64,000 nucleotides of DNA, from assembly GCA_022059125.1 (NCBI GenBank), contig JAEUWY010000023.1:2170001-2234000 (forward strand). Direction: 5' to 3'. The DNA is from Corynespora cassiicola. Taxonomy: Eukaryota; Ascomycota; Dothideomycetes; Pleosporales; Corynesporascaceae. Under the pieces are notes generated by a model. That model saw nothing but the letters and a program-made list of their open reading frames with translations, made no database searches and was not told the DNA's origin. Position numbers and translations under genes: made by a program. This document shows positions 42,878-53,826 of this stretch, in pieces (the stretch's first letter is position 1; every line of letters starts with the position of its first letter).

Positions 42878-44930
42878 GCTGAGGCCGAGCTCCGTGCGAG
42901 GAGTTGAAGACTGGATGGACTGAGAGGAGTTGATGCCGATTACCGTGGAAGATTCGGAAGCTGCACGCCAAACACTGGAAAGGAGCACGCGACCAAGCTT
43001 TGCTCTGCCCAGGAAAAAAACACGGACGCGCCCGCGACAAAAAAAAAATTGGGAACACGTCGACGACAGCGAGGGCGACGAATCCAGCCAAGGGATGGGA
43101 CGGGGGTCAAGCAGAAAACTTTGATGATTCAGGGAGCAGCGGAGAGAATGGCCAGCGACGCAGTTCAAATCTATTGTGTTTTTATGATGTCACCCGAGTC
43201 GGTCGCACCAAGTGGCCGGCCAAGGCCGCAGACATCCGCCGCGGACGAAGCCTGAAAATCGACATGTATGGGGCCCGCCGAAGCTTGAGGCGATGCATCG
43301 GTCCGCAACGTCACCTTCGGGGCATCGGTCTACCCATGGTGAACGAGCGCGAGGCTATGGGGTACTAGAGAGGCGCGGCGCGAGGCCTCAGGCCGGATCT
43401 GGAATGTTTTGTGCGGGAGATCTGGTGGAGGCGGCGCACAAAGACGTAGCTGCTGTGACTAAGCCATGGCGGCGCATCGGGGATAAGACGGTGGGCGGAT
43501 GTAGGTCTTCCCCAGATCCGTTCAAAAGGCAGACGCAGACGCAGACGCAGACTCAGGCGTCAGCTCTTATGAGGATGAGCCTCGCCCATGACCACACTGG
43601 ACGGCCAGGCCAAGAGTGCTGCGCCAGCGAAGACACGACGCAATCTCGCTTCTTCGCACTTTGGACATGAGGCAGACTCGTGCGGTCTGGATTCTCGTCC
43701 GGCGCCGACAACGACGAGAAGCTACTTCTAGACTGTCGCTCGCACCGCTTCCAAGTTTCATCGACTGCAATTTTTTTTGCAACATGTTGAGGGTTCGCCC
43801 GCACGCGGCGTACCCGCTGTTAAATGCCCCTCCGGCATATCGCGAGGCGGCTATCTAGCGCATAACCAACCCTGTTTCGGAGGGGAAACGCTTCCAAGGT
43901 CTCAGGTCGGTGCGTGCTCCCGGAGGGCAGGGCGTACGAAGAGGTTCCCTGGTCGGCTTCGGAGGAGTTGCCCTCAGTACCCACCGGAAAGCAGCCGAGT
44001 GATGGCAGAATGACAATTGCATGCCCCATGTCAGCCCATTGTCGAGCAATGTCGAGCGAAGAAATTGCAGAGCGCGCCTGGCGGCAAAATGCTGCTCCAG
44101 CAATTTCCCTGGAGCCCGAGAGACGACTGTCACCATTTCGCTACGGCCCGGAGAAGACCCGCACAAGACTGACGGTGAAGCTGGTTCATGCAGACACCGG
44201 TGATGGCGGCGCGTCCTGCAGGTCTCGTGGATGTGACGGCATGGACTGGCTAGACTACCAGTGGGCATGATATAGGGACCACGTCCTTACATTGGCTGTT
44301 ACAAGGCGCGCAAAGTGAATGGATATGAAGCAACGACGATGAGAATCGCAAGATTGGAAGACGTGCGTGGCCATGGCGCCGTCGACATCGATCCACGGCT
44401 GCCCCAAGCTGGCGAGGGCACATCAGACAGACGACGCGACGTGCATCAACCATCTGGTTGCGATCATCCGAATTCTTGCTCGATACACCCGATCCCCGCC
44501 CAGGATCAGGCCCCTAAAGCTGCGCATGCTCTGGCTGCTCCCAGATGATTGGCCTGCATCAACCGCCTATCTGGAATTCTGATTGGCGACGTGGCTGGAA
44601 TGTGCAAGCGGACCGTGCGTGGCTGGGGGTTTCATGTCGACAGCTCTTCCAAGTTTGTTGTTTACCTCGATGCATCCTCTCCGCTTTCAAGCCTGTGCCC
44701 TCATTATTGCGCCATCCTGCCTAGTTGTGGCCTGGTTCGAGGCCATATTAACTCTGTGCCCCACCTCAGCACAGAGTGAAAGCTGTCTTTTGCCCGGGAC
44801 AGCGATGAGTTCGTGTTATTTACATTAGCCTTCACCCAACGGACCGTCCGTCCTCGCCCCCACAATTACGGACCTTCCTACCGTCTCACCCAGGGTCAGC
44901 TTCCCTCTCGAGAGTAATTTCCCCACTCTG
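42878..44930. other. About 2 kb divergent intergenic region, no gene seen
   Basis: It separates the Sfk1-type gene from the plus-strand myristoylated-protein gene. Frames up to about 150 codons occur but are domainless and overlap on several frames. It includes a short (CAGACG)n run near 43531-43552. Confidence 0.55.
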
Positions 44931-44990
44931 ATGTCTGTTCTAAATCATCTTCAGTTTCTTCGTGCTTTGCCTCAAATGCCCGCTCTCTAA
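44931..44990 (+). promoter_or_regulatory. 19-codon uORF upstream of the myristoylated-protein gene
   Basis: ATG 44931 to TAA 44988-44990 encodes MSVLNHLQFLRALPQMPAL. It ends 54 nt before the main ATG at 45045. Whether it lies in the mRNA is inferred from its closeness. Confidence 0.4.
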
Positions 44991-45044
44991 CCTGCGCTGG
45001 GCTTTGTAGCTCGCTGTATCCGGCGCGCACCAACCGTCGACGAC

Positions 45045-48000
45045 ATGGGTAACGCACAAAGCGCGGGGCACCAGAACAAGCTCTCCAAGCCCAAGACGAA
45101 CTCCAACTCGCCACCCCTTCCAGCCAAGGGCGAGTCTCCAGCCTCGACTCCCTCCAAGTATGCAGACTTGAGTGCAAGCGACCGATACCAGATACGGGAG
45201 GAACTTTTTTCGCCAATTGACCAGGATTCTGCCGGCTCCAGGCCATCTTCGGATGGAGATGATGGGCTCGGTGAACTTGCTTCGCAACTCCAGCGGCGGC
45301 TCTCGACCTTGTCCAGGTCAAACTCGCTGTCATGCTTCGGGAGCAAGCAAAGCTCTACCACGAAACTTGCCAATCTTCCCGGTTCCAATGTCTCTCTAGT
45401 GTCCAACTCTCACCCGGTAGATCTGGAAACCGCCCTTAGGATTCTGCAGGAGGTCAAGAAGAATGCATCTCCTGAGGATCTGGCAGCCCTGCAGCAGGCT
45501 CTACAGCCATCAACATCACCTGTTCCCGAGCAGGTCCTCCAGCAAAGGTCCTCAATTGTCAATCGTTCGTCTTCGTCGCTTACCAGACGGCGATCAATAG
45601 TCGCCACCCCTGGACTCGCCACACGTACTTCCATGGTAGAGCCGAATCGCATGAGTCGAACATGGAACTCGTGGAAGACGCCCCAACTTGATCCGAAAGA
45701 GGAGGCTAAGTGGAGGAAGGAGTCCACGGGCAAATCGCCACTCGCTCGTCTGGCTGCATCTGAATCGGCAGACGGCCGGGAATCTCCTGCCCCTCGGGCG
45801 CAAACGCCAGGAGATCTGGACTATTCCCACCTTGGATCTCTTCGTCTTGGATCGCTGGTGGTCACAAATGGGGCCGCTTCCCCCGCACCAAGCACAAAGG
45901 AATCGCATAGGATGTCTACGCCTGACCTCAGTCAAGAGGAAGACTATTTCACCGCTTCTGATGGCCATTCAAGCCCGATCATGATGCAGCACGTTCCAAA
46001 AAAGCATCACCGTCGAAGCAAATCATCTGGCCCTCCATCTGCATCTGCGATGAGGAATCTACGTGTACCAAGAGATTTCCGGGCTGAGGCAACATCGGCG
46101 TGCAATAGCCCCCTGAAGACTGAACACCACGGCCGGAATTCATATGATCAAACTGAGCGCGAAGAGCTTCAACTCCAGTCCCGCAAGAGCGCCCGCATGC
46201 TTGCGCAGGATTACATGTCCGAACTTCCGACCAGTCCCTATGCACAATCGACTTTTGGAAACGAGGCATACGATGAAGGTATCGTGGCGGTCGATGATTC
46301 CAAAACTTTCAGGGAGGAGGCCTTTCGGATCCTTGACGGAGCCGTCTTGTGCGAGACGACACAACCCGTGCCAGCGTCCCAAAGGCTCTCATGTGACTCT
46401 AGTGGAGAGAAGCAAAAGAAGAGGAAGCTGATTGGGCGGCCCCGCCCCAAAAAGGCAGACTCTGGGTACTCGTCTGGTGGGAGTTTGCAGTCCAAACATG
46501 GTTCGCGTGACGGCAAGCAGGAGGGTACCGTGCCCACCCTCTCCAAAAAGCCATCAGTGGTAGCTGACATGCTGCAAAGGGGGAATGGCTCCGAGACCGA
46601 TGATACGTCAAGTCTCTACACCCTCGAACAAATGCTATCGCAGCCTACTCCCAAGAGACCGCTTCCGGCGATCCCAGTAGAAGAGGTTACATCACCCCGT
46701 CCAATGTCGTTACAGCTACCGGATTCTTCTATGAGTTTGCTATCAGATGCAGGGACCTCGCTCAAATCGCCAATATCAGTCGTGTCACATGCATCCAACA
46801 GCAGTATCAATTCTGTGCAGAAGCGCCTGCAGAAGCGCAGGCCCTCGTTCCAAGAACTGCCTATTGTCCAGTCATGCCAGCCCATTCCGGAGGGATCCAT
46901 TCCCGATGTCCCTGCCCAAGTCAGGAGCAAATTCGAACGACGTCTTTCGGAATGTCCAGGCATGGACTGCCTGACCCAAACGTACCCCTCCAAGGAGCAC
47001 GTCGACAATGCTGAATCGGTGATTGAACCATTCGAGGATGCACCGCTCGATTTTCCGTTCCCGGCTACATGGGAAAACCGGCTGAGCGATTTGTCCCAGC
47101 TCGAGGACGACCGACCCCCTACACCGCCTCCGCATCGCACAAGGCGCAGCCTGTCGCTGTTCCGACGCAAATCGTCGGCAAAAGTGAAGGAAGACGCGTA
47201 CGAGCAGGAAAATGCCTCGCCCAGTGTGGTTGACCTGGGAACGGTGGCCACGGCACTGGGAAGCTCCCCCTACGATGCTGCCATGCAAAAGCCGCGGAAG
47301 CATTCGAGAACGGTCACTTCTCCAACGCATCCTCATCAGCTTGGGAATGCACTGCCACGAGCCAAGTCGATGGTGAACATGGATGCGGAGACGGCAGCTG
47401 AGTTTGCTCGCATGCGAAGCAAGGATCGTGCCTCTTTGCGGCCTCCCATGCCCCAAAGGCCACGAAGCTACCATGATGTGAATTTGGAAGCCGGTGAAGG
47501 CAAGGCGTTGAAGCGGAGGCCGCGCAGCTTCTACGAGGACCAGCCACCCATGCCGCATGAAACCCAGCATGGGACAAGCGAAATGAATGGTGTTCATGCC
47601 GTAGAGGCCATGCCAGCAGCAGAGGAGCATTCGAACTCCAAGCTCCAGGCCAAAGCGACGGTGCGGGGCCAAGTTGTATCACAGCTGATCGACAAGTACG
47701 ACAGGTATGGTCAGAAAGTACCGCGGGATGCACAGGCCGAGCACGACTGGGAGCCACATGCTCGTCTCTGGAACCAACGCCGCAAGTCTATGGGCGAGGG
47801 TCTGCGCCATCAGACGCGCGACGGCCAGGGTGAATGGTTCGGAGGGAACGAGAGGGCAAGCCCGCAACCTCCCACCCCCAGGGTGGACTTTGGGCGGTAT
47901 AGTGGCGGACTCGACTACGGCTACGAGCGCGGACGCGGTGTTGGTGGCAGTGCAGGCACGAGGCAGCTGTACAGCTATGCGAGCCGGAAGAGCCTGCAAT

Positions 48001-48059
48001 ATAGCCACCAGTACGGCGTGGACCTGTCCGACGTGCCCGTCTTCATCCAGCGAGCCTAG
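45045..48059 (+). CDS. Large disordered protein with N-myristoylation signal
   Basis: Intronless, 1004 aa. It begins MGNAQSAGHQNKLSKPK: Gly at position 2, Ser at 6 and basic residues after it form a strong N-myristoylation signal, so the protein is probably held at a membrane. Most of the chain is Ser/Pro/Arg-rich and predicted disordered by composition, with many possible phosphorylation sites (RRRS, SPP, RKS). A more ordered helical piece lies near residues 125-160 (ETALRILQEVKKNASPEDLA). Toward the C-terminus are conserved-looking blocks (VVSQLIDKYDRYGQKVPRDA, HDWEPHARLWNQRRKSMGEG) and the end is GVDLSDVPVFIQRA. I recognise no named domain. It looks like a signalling scaffold specific to filamentous ascomycetes; that is inference. 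Confidence 0.75.
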   Translation: MGNAQSAGHQNKLSKPKTNSNSPPLPAKGESPASTPSKYADLSASDRYQIREELFSPIDQDSAGSRPSSDGDDGLGELASQLQRRLSTLSRSNSLSCFGSKQSSTTKLANLPGSNVSLVSNSHPVDLETALRILQEVKKNASPEDLAALQQALQPSTSPVPEQVLQQRSSIVNRSSSSLTRRRSIVATPGLATRTSMVEPNRMSRTWNSWKTPQLDPKEEAKWRKESTGKSPLARLAASESADGRESPAPRAQTPGDLDYSHLGSLRLGSLVVTNGAASPAPSTKESHRMSTPDLSQEEDYFTASDGHSSPIMMQHVPKKHHRRSKSSGPPSASAMRNLRVPRDFRAEATSACNSPLKTEHHGRNSYDQTEREELQLQSRKSARMLAQDYMSELPTSPYAQSTFGNEAYDEGIVAVDDSKTFREEAFRILDGAVLCETTQPVPASQRLSCDSSGEKQKKRKLIGRPRPKKADSGYSSGGSLQSKHGSRDGKQEGTVPTLSKKPSVVADMLQRGNGSETDDTSSLYTLEQMLSQPTPKRPLPAIPVEEVTSPRPMSLQLPDSSMSLLSDAGTSLKSPISVVSHASNSSINSVQKRLQKRRPSFQELPIVQSCQPIPEGSIPDVPAQVRSKFERRLSECPGMDCLTQTYPSKEHVDNAESVIEPFEDAPLDFPFPATWENRLSDLSQLEDDRPPTPPPHRTRRSLSLFRRKSSAKVKEDAYEQENASPSVVDLGTVATALGSSPYDAAMQKPRKHSRTVTSPTHPHQLGNALPRAKSMVNMDAETAAEFARMRSKDRASLRPPMPQRPRSYHDVNLEAGEGKALKRRPRSFYEDQPPMPHETQHGTSEMNGVHAVEAMPAAEEHSNSKLQAKATVRGQVVSQLIDKYDRYGQKVPRDAQAEHDWEPHARLWNQRRKSMGEGLRHQTRDGQGEWFGGNERASPQPPTPRVDFGRYSGGLDYGYERGRGVGGSAGTRQLYSYASRKSLQYSHQYGVDLSDVPVFIQRA

Positions 48060-49269
48060 ATAGCCACGGCAAGTGCAGCGCGCGTTGTTGAGTGAGGGAA
48101 TTTCCAGGGGAGTTGAGTCGAGTCTGCACATGGGTGTATTGATTGGCTGTAGCTCTCCACTCGCGGGCCAATGGTGGTGGCTGACTCGGCAGAAGAGATC
48201 AGGATCAGGAAAAGGTGGGTGTGGTGGTGCTTACACGCGATCACGATGTTTCCTTGAGTTCGTCCGCACATCTCATCCATATACCATATACCACATGCCA
48301 GTCGCATACCGCAGTTTTCCTTTGTGTTGGGTTGGGCTTTTTGCTCGAGGGTCAGGCAGGGCTGGGTCGGCATTTTCACTTTCTTCTCCATTTCGTTCGA
48401 GATGTACACGCGGGTGTCTGGTTCTGGAGGGGCATCTGTCAAGTACACATGACTCCTCCAGCCGTCCCCTCCAACAGCACACGGTTTTGCCGCGGCAAGA
48501 CACGGCGCGCGCATAGACAAACCAACAATACAAACCCAAATACAAATACCACGTCCACGTTCACGTCCACGGCCCTCGATCCCTATGCCCATATTGCACG
48601 CACGCACGTGCCGCTCCGCTACGGGGCGTTCGGTACCCGACGCGCGATGCCCATCACATGTAGCAGTTCGCGGGCAGCCAGGTTAGGCATCAAAGGAACG
48701 AAGGCAGGCCCTCGGCGACTGCTCGCCCGCAGTGGAGTGGGTGGAGCATGTCAAGGCTCAAACGGACGCAACGTGCAGCGTGCAGCATCTAGCATCGTGT
48801 GCGACTGGGCGTGGTACGTACCGCTATTCCGGTTATAATTAGCACCTGGGCACCCATACACGCTCACTCACTCTCACCCGCCGAGGCTGCTGCTGCTGCT
48901 GCCGCTGCTGCTGAGCTCTGCGGGTGTGCTCAGCTGCACAAGGCACTGCATAACGCTGCACAGCTGAGGTGTTTTTTTTTTTCCTCGTGGCGGGACTGGG
49001 CCGTGAGCATGGCAGCATCGGGAGTGCCGCCGCCATGTGGTGGCTGGACGACAGGGCGGCGGCGGCGGCAGCACCAGCAGCGCCAGCACCAGCACCAACA
49101 ACAACAACACCACCAGCCCCAGCATTGCCTCCAGCCAGCTCCTGGGCCGGTGATGTCAGGGGAAAAAGTTCGCGGGAGCAGGGGTAGCTGGCACTAGCGC
49201 CTCCGTAACGGGCGGATTTATTACTTAATGAGCCATTTCCAAGAAGCGGCCTCAAACCGCACATCTGAG
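48060..49269. other. Intergenic, no gene seen
   Basis: It holds the 3' region of the myristoylated-protein gene and the distal promoter of ornithine decarboxylase. Simple CTG/CAG and CAC repeats occur near 48884-48905 and 49073-49125; the frames they create are low-complexity. Confidence 0.55.
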
Positions 49270-49807
49270 TGAAAATTGTCCCTTCACCCCGCCGCCCGCC
49301 TCCATCTCACCTTCACTCCTCTCCACCACTTTCCTCTGAGCCCGCAGCTGAGCCTAGCCCGCTCAGACTCCCCTCGGCCGCCCCTCCCGCCGCCCCTCAG
49401 ACGCCTCACACGCGCCTGTCGACTGCCTTTGGTCTCCGCAAAGGCACTCGCCCGCGCCACGGCTCCGGCCTTGATCCACCTCGACCTCCAAGTTGTTTTG
49501 GTTCGCCCTTCTCCCCACACCTTCAACAACCTGCCCCCTCCCGACCTTGTCGTCGTCTAAAATCGAGCTCGAGCGTGTGTTCTTTTGTCCCAACAAGAAC
49601 CACTCCCTAGAATCACCGGACCTTCAGCTGCCGCATAGGACGCTCTCTGTGGTTCTTCCTCTCCCAGAGGAAGAGTCGAGGAGACCTCGCCCCCAACTCG
49701 GTCTCGGCTACGAACCTTTCCGACCTCCCTAACGCCCCTCCGGCCGCCAGCCAGCTTGATAATCTCTCACCTCAAAGGTCCACCACCCAGGAAGCACTAT
49801 CCAGGGC
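49270..49807 (+). promoter_or_regulatory. ATG-free, CT-rich leader of the ornithine decarboxylase gene
   Basis: I find no ATG on the plus strand in these ~540 bases until the start codon at 49808, although both flanks contain ATGs. Together with strong CT richness this marks a probable long 5' leader. Long leaders are common on polyamine genes; no uORF is present here. Confidence 0.5.
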
Positions 49808-51198
49808 ATGGCACCTTCTGCCGTCTCACCTACTGAGGAATACCAATTGTCATACGACGACCTAAAGTCTATCGACAATTCTCTCGGTACTCAAGGCAAT
49901 CATGGCGCCGAAAAATCAAAGCAATTGATTGGGGAGGCTCTCAAGAGCCGTGTTGAGGCAATTGACCAAGATACCTGCAATGTCGGCGATGAGGATCCCT
50001 TCTTCATCGCCGACTTGGGCGAGGTCTACCGCCAGCATATGCGCTGGAAGAAGAATTTGCCGCGCGTGAAGCCGCACTATGGTGAGTCACTGCGCCCGCA
50101 TGCCCGTCCACGGCTCCGCCACTGACATGTGATTCAGCCATCAAGTGCAACCCGGACCCTCAGGTCCTTCGCCTCCTCGCCGAGCTGGGCCTGGGCTTCG
50201 ATTGCGCCTCCAAGAACGAAATCGAGACGGTCCTCAAGATAGGCGTGGACCCATCGCGCGTCATCTACGCCCAGCCCTGCAAGACAAAGTCGTACGTCCG
50301 CTATGCCGCGCAGGCCGGAGTCAAGCAGATGACTTTTGACAATGCCGACGAGCTCTACAAGACGAAGCAGCTCTTTCCGGACGCCGAGCTGTACTTGCGC
50401 ATCCTGACGGATGATTCGGCTAGCTTGTGCCGTCTTAGCCAAAAGTTCGGCGCGTCCTTGGACACTACTGCGGAGCTTTTGGAGCTGGCCAAGAAGTTGG
50501 AGCTCAACGTTGTGGGCGTGGCATTCCATGTGGGATCGGGCGCGTCTGACCCCAAGGCCTTTGTCAAGGCTGTCCAGGACGCGCGCTTCGTCTTTGACCA
50601 GGCCGATGCCCTGGGCTTCAACATGCACACTTTGGATGTCGGCGGTGGCTTCACCGGCGATGAGACCTTTGAGCCCATGGCCTCGGTCTTGTCTGCTTCG
50701 TTGGACGCCTACTTCCCCCCGCACATCCGTGTCATTGGAGAGCCTGGACGATACTACGTCTCCACCGCCTTCACCATCGCGTGCCATGTCATCGCCCGTC
50801 GGACCGTCACCGATGCGACCCTCGGAACCACGTCGTACATGCTGTACCTGAACGATGGCGTCTATGGAAACTTCTCCAGCATCATCTTCGACCACCAGCA
50901 CCCCGTCCCGCGCGTCCTCAAGTGCGGAAACGACGTCGTGTACGACATCCGCCGCTCGGGCTACGACACCCCCTCCCAGGTCGAGTACTCCATCTGGGGC
51001 CCCACGTGCGATGGAATCGACGTCATCTCGTCCTCGTGCATGTTCCCCGAGGTCCTCGACGTGGGCGACTGGCTCTACTTTGAGGACATGGGCGCCTACA
51101 CAAAGTGCTCTGCCACTCGCTTCAACGGCTTCAGCGACAGCCACGATGTCGTCTATGTCTGCAGCGAGCCTGGAGCTAGTGCTCTCATGGGCATGTAG
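49808..51198 (+). CDS. spe1: Ornithine decarboxylase
   Basis: Two exons (49808-50081, 50138-51198) sum to 1335 nt, 444 aa; the 56-nt intron splits the Ala codon of PHYAIKCNPDP. This PLP enzyme makes putrescine from ornithine, the entry to polyamine synthesis in the cytosol. Visible residues: PLP lysine in AIKCNPD (K94), HVGSG, the DVGGGF phosphate-binding loop, EPGRY, and the active-site cysteine of GPTCDGID (C382). YMLYLNDGVYGNFSSIIFDH and DIRRSGYDTPSQVEYS are family hallmarks. The ending SEPGASALMGM is normal in length. Family knowledge: the homodimer shares active sites across the interface and is degraded through antizyme. Long opposite-strand frames over this gene are shadows of its GC-rich third positions. 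Confidence 0.97.
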
Positions 51199-51864
51199 AC
51201 GGCCTGGCAACTTGTACCGTGGTGCGTTTGTCGCAAGTGATTTCAGTTCCTTTTTTTTGCTGAGGGCACTGGTCATTCGTTGGCAGCTCTCTCTCTCTCT
51301 CTCGTCTGCTTTCCTGTTGGCTGTTGCACCAATGATTCAACTGGGGAAGAGATGATGAAGAGAGGGGGAGACAGAAAGTGGTAATATCAACATGAAAAAA
51401 AGCAGCAACTCGTCTACTACCAAAAAAAACGTCCGTTATAGAACCTTATAGAATCCAACTTGTTACGCTCGCTACGAGTCTCGCCTTTTTTTAATGACTC
51501 GCCTGTGTGTGTGTGTGCATCGAGATGTCTCTGTACGCGGATTGATACCGCTAAACCCCCAGCGGCCCTTTTGATACATACAGCCATACAGCTCGCGATG
51601 CTGACTAACCGCCCTTGTACCTGACAGCTGTCCTATACTGTACCTTACCTGGACCTGCCGATCGATTCCTCTCGATCGCCCAGACCTGGGCCTCGTTAGC
51701 CTCATAGGCAGAAAAAAAAACTAGTGGGCTAGGTACATGTGTAGGATACGTACGGTATGGACTGGCGCGGTGCTACACCACTGGCTGTGGCGAGGTTGGG
51801 TTAAGCTACGTTGGGTCCTGGTGGGTGGGTGCGAGTCGGGCCGAGCCAACTTCTTGACCTGGAA

Positions 51865-51895
51865 TGGGATGGGATGGGATGGGATGGGATGGGGG
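51865..51895. repeat. (TGGGA)n pentanucleotide repeat
   Basis: Six consecutive TGGGA/GGGAT units are followed by a G-run. It is a simple tandem repeat with G-quadruplex potential. Confidence 0.9.
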
Positions 51896-52730
51896 AGTGG
51901 GGAGGGCGGGTGATGTCATGGGTCACGGAGGTGCGGTATGGTGTAGTGGCTACACACACACACACACACACCCAGCAGATGGGCTAGGAAGAATGCCAGT
52001 ACACTGTTAGCAGCTGATGGTCGGTATTCAGCAGCCTTGTACCTCTCTCTCTCTGTTTGATAGCGCGCCCGCGATACGAGACTCGAGCCTTCCTCGCCCC
52101 TGTATACGGGAGCGGCTGCAGAGCGCATCTGGAGAGCGAGGATGAAGCCCCGGTGTGCGGTATAGGCAGTGTTCCGCGGCGCGGGGCGCGGGTCCGGGAC
52201 GTTGTGTTGGCAAGGGCGACGAGACTGCGCGGGATGACGAAATGGTTTGGTGGGAATTGTGGAGTTTTGCTGAATCGAGGGGTTTGTTTGGATGGCGCGG
52301 GTGGAGAAGGAGCTTGGGGGGAGGGCTGTGGAGAGGGAAGGATGGAAGGCTGAGTGGCTGTGTTGGTGTGGCTTACTGTGGGGTGTTGCTTTAGTGTGAT
52401 GGTGAGGGCGGTGGGTGCCTAGTAGGTAGCTTCTCTTTTTTTTCTAGATGTATGCAAGGGTAGGCTTTTGGAGATGAGGTGTATGTGAGCCTTTAAGGGG
52501 CACGAGAGAATGTTTCTTAATTTTTGAATTATATAGGATGATGGCTCTGTATGCTGTTGTAGAGTTGAGGGATATGGGAGGGGTATATACAAACAAGGAA
52601 ACAAAATATTACCCAAATCGGGCCCCTTCACCCTAGATATAATTTATACGCTATATAGATCGTCTCTAGATGTTGGTAGTTATTGAGACAGACATGCCTC
52701 GTTTTGAGCTTGTAAATCACCCGACGGGTG

Positions 52731-52739
52731 CAAAAAAAG
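52731..52739 (-). terminator. RNA polymerase III terminator of the 5S gene
   Basis: Read on the minus strand, the 5S 3' end is followed at once by CTTTTTTTG, a seven-T run that fits Pol III termination. Confidence 0.8.
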
Positions 52740-52858
52740 ACATACGACAGCGGGGATTCGCCAGTGGTCACCCACCTGACTACTAGTCCACCGGTACACA
52801 ATTTGAGTACAGCTGAGCGGACGGGAAGCTCTATTTTTTGTGTCCTATGGTCGTATGT
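52740..52858 (-). rRNA. 5S ribosomal RNA gene
   Basis: The minus strand reads a 119-nt 5S rRNA: 5' end ACATACGACCATAGG, internal CTTCCCGTCCGCTCAGC, the strongly conserved GGTGGGTGACCAC block, CGAATCCCCGCTGTC and 3' end GTCGTATGT. The nine terminal bases ACATACGAC pair perfectly with GTCGTATGT to form helix I. The internal Pol III promoter elements (A box, C box) lie inside. Filamentous ascomycetes scatter single 5S genes around the genome instead of keeping them in the rDNA, and this is one such copy. A few positions (for example a stretch CACAAAAAATAGA in loop A/helix II) depart from the fungal pattern as I remember it, so it could be a variant copy, but the stem and terminator are intact. 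Confidence 0.9.
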
Positions 52859-53826
52859 ACAAATATGCTCAATTTCTGCAAATATTACGTAGGCTAGTAT
52901 TACTCTTGATGAATTTTGCTCTCTGTGCATTGTCGAGGAGATCGATTGAACGTAAAAGAAACATGAAGAAGAGGCGAAATGCAAGCCTTGACCGCATAAG
53001 CTTACTCGTTTTCTTTCTTTTAGTATACTAGTGTTGCAATCCTAAGGGATTAGGCAACGACAAAAACATCCACTAAGAGTAACGAAGAGAATGCAGCAGT
53101 CTTTGGTGATCATGATATAATTGTACCGTATATATCCCCCTAGGCAATAAGAAGGAATACTAAGACCTAGTGATGTAATTTTACTACAGGTCGTTTTTAG
53201 ACCGTAAACAAAGTCCAGGTCCAATCGTAGAGCTATGTAAGACAGTGACAAGGTCTCATCTGCAAGGCAAATGCCTTGAGACTGCTCATGGGAGGATCGG
53301 CTGAGGAAAATCCTCTAGTAAGACATTCTGATATCGAATACGAACATGTACAAGGAAAATGTCTTATCATCTGACCAGATATCCAGGGCATTGCATGGGC
53401 TCACCGAATGGCGTTTAAGGAAAGCTTCTGTGCAACTAGCCCAAGTCTGCCCGATCGAGACGTCCCACATTTACAACGCATGTTCGTCTCAGATTGATAA
53501 AAAAAAGTGGATGGGAGGCTTCTTGGTAGCTGCCCATTTTGTGTAATCAGGCAATCAGGATCGTTTTCCTCGCGCTCGGTACGACAGGGTGTTCGGCGCT
53601 TAGGTCTGTGCCGCTCTTTGCATAGGAATCCTTCGCGAAACGGGCCGGGGGATCATCAAAACTCGGGAAGAAGACTGCAGGAACACGACAGATTTCCGCT
53701 GTCTTCCTGCTCGCAAATACACAAAATTGCATACTTTCCGCGTATTGCTTGGCTTCTTATTCCACGAATACTTTTGTTTCTTGAGTTTTGCATTTGACAA
53801 GTAGCTAAACACGGGCCGCTGGGAGG
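52859..53826. other. AT-rich intergenic
   Basis: It lies between the 5S gene and the HET gene; the last ~300 bp are the likely HET promoter. Short frames here lack domains. Confidence 0.5.

Larger units (their letters stand above)
51199..52739. other. Intergenic with several simple repeats
   Basis: It contains a CT run (about 51286-51303), a TGGGA pentanucleotide repeat (51865-51895, six units) and a CA run (51952-51971). The first few hundred bases should be the ornithine decarboxylase 3' UTR. Beyond 52.4 kb the sequence turns AT-rich. I see no protein gene. Confidence 0.55.

Noticed and set aside
50134..51276. 380-codon minus-strand frame
   Set aside because: Antisense shadow of ornithine decarboxylase caused by strong GC third-position bias.
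51865..51895. TGGGA repeat as a telomere relic
   Set aside because: Fungal telomeres are normally TTAGGG-type; this pentamer is a simple repeat in an intergenic region.
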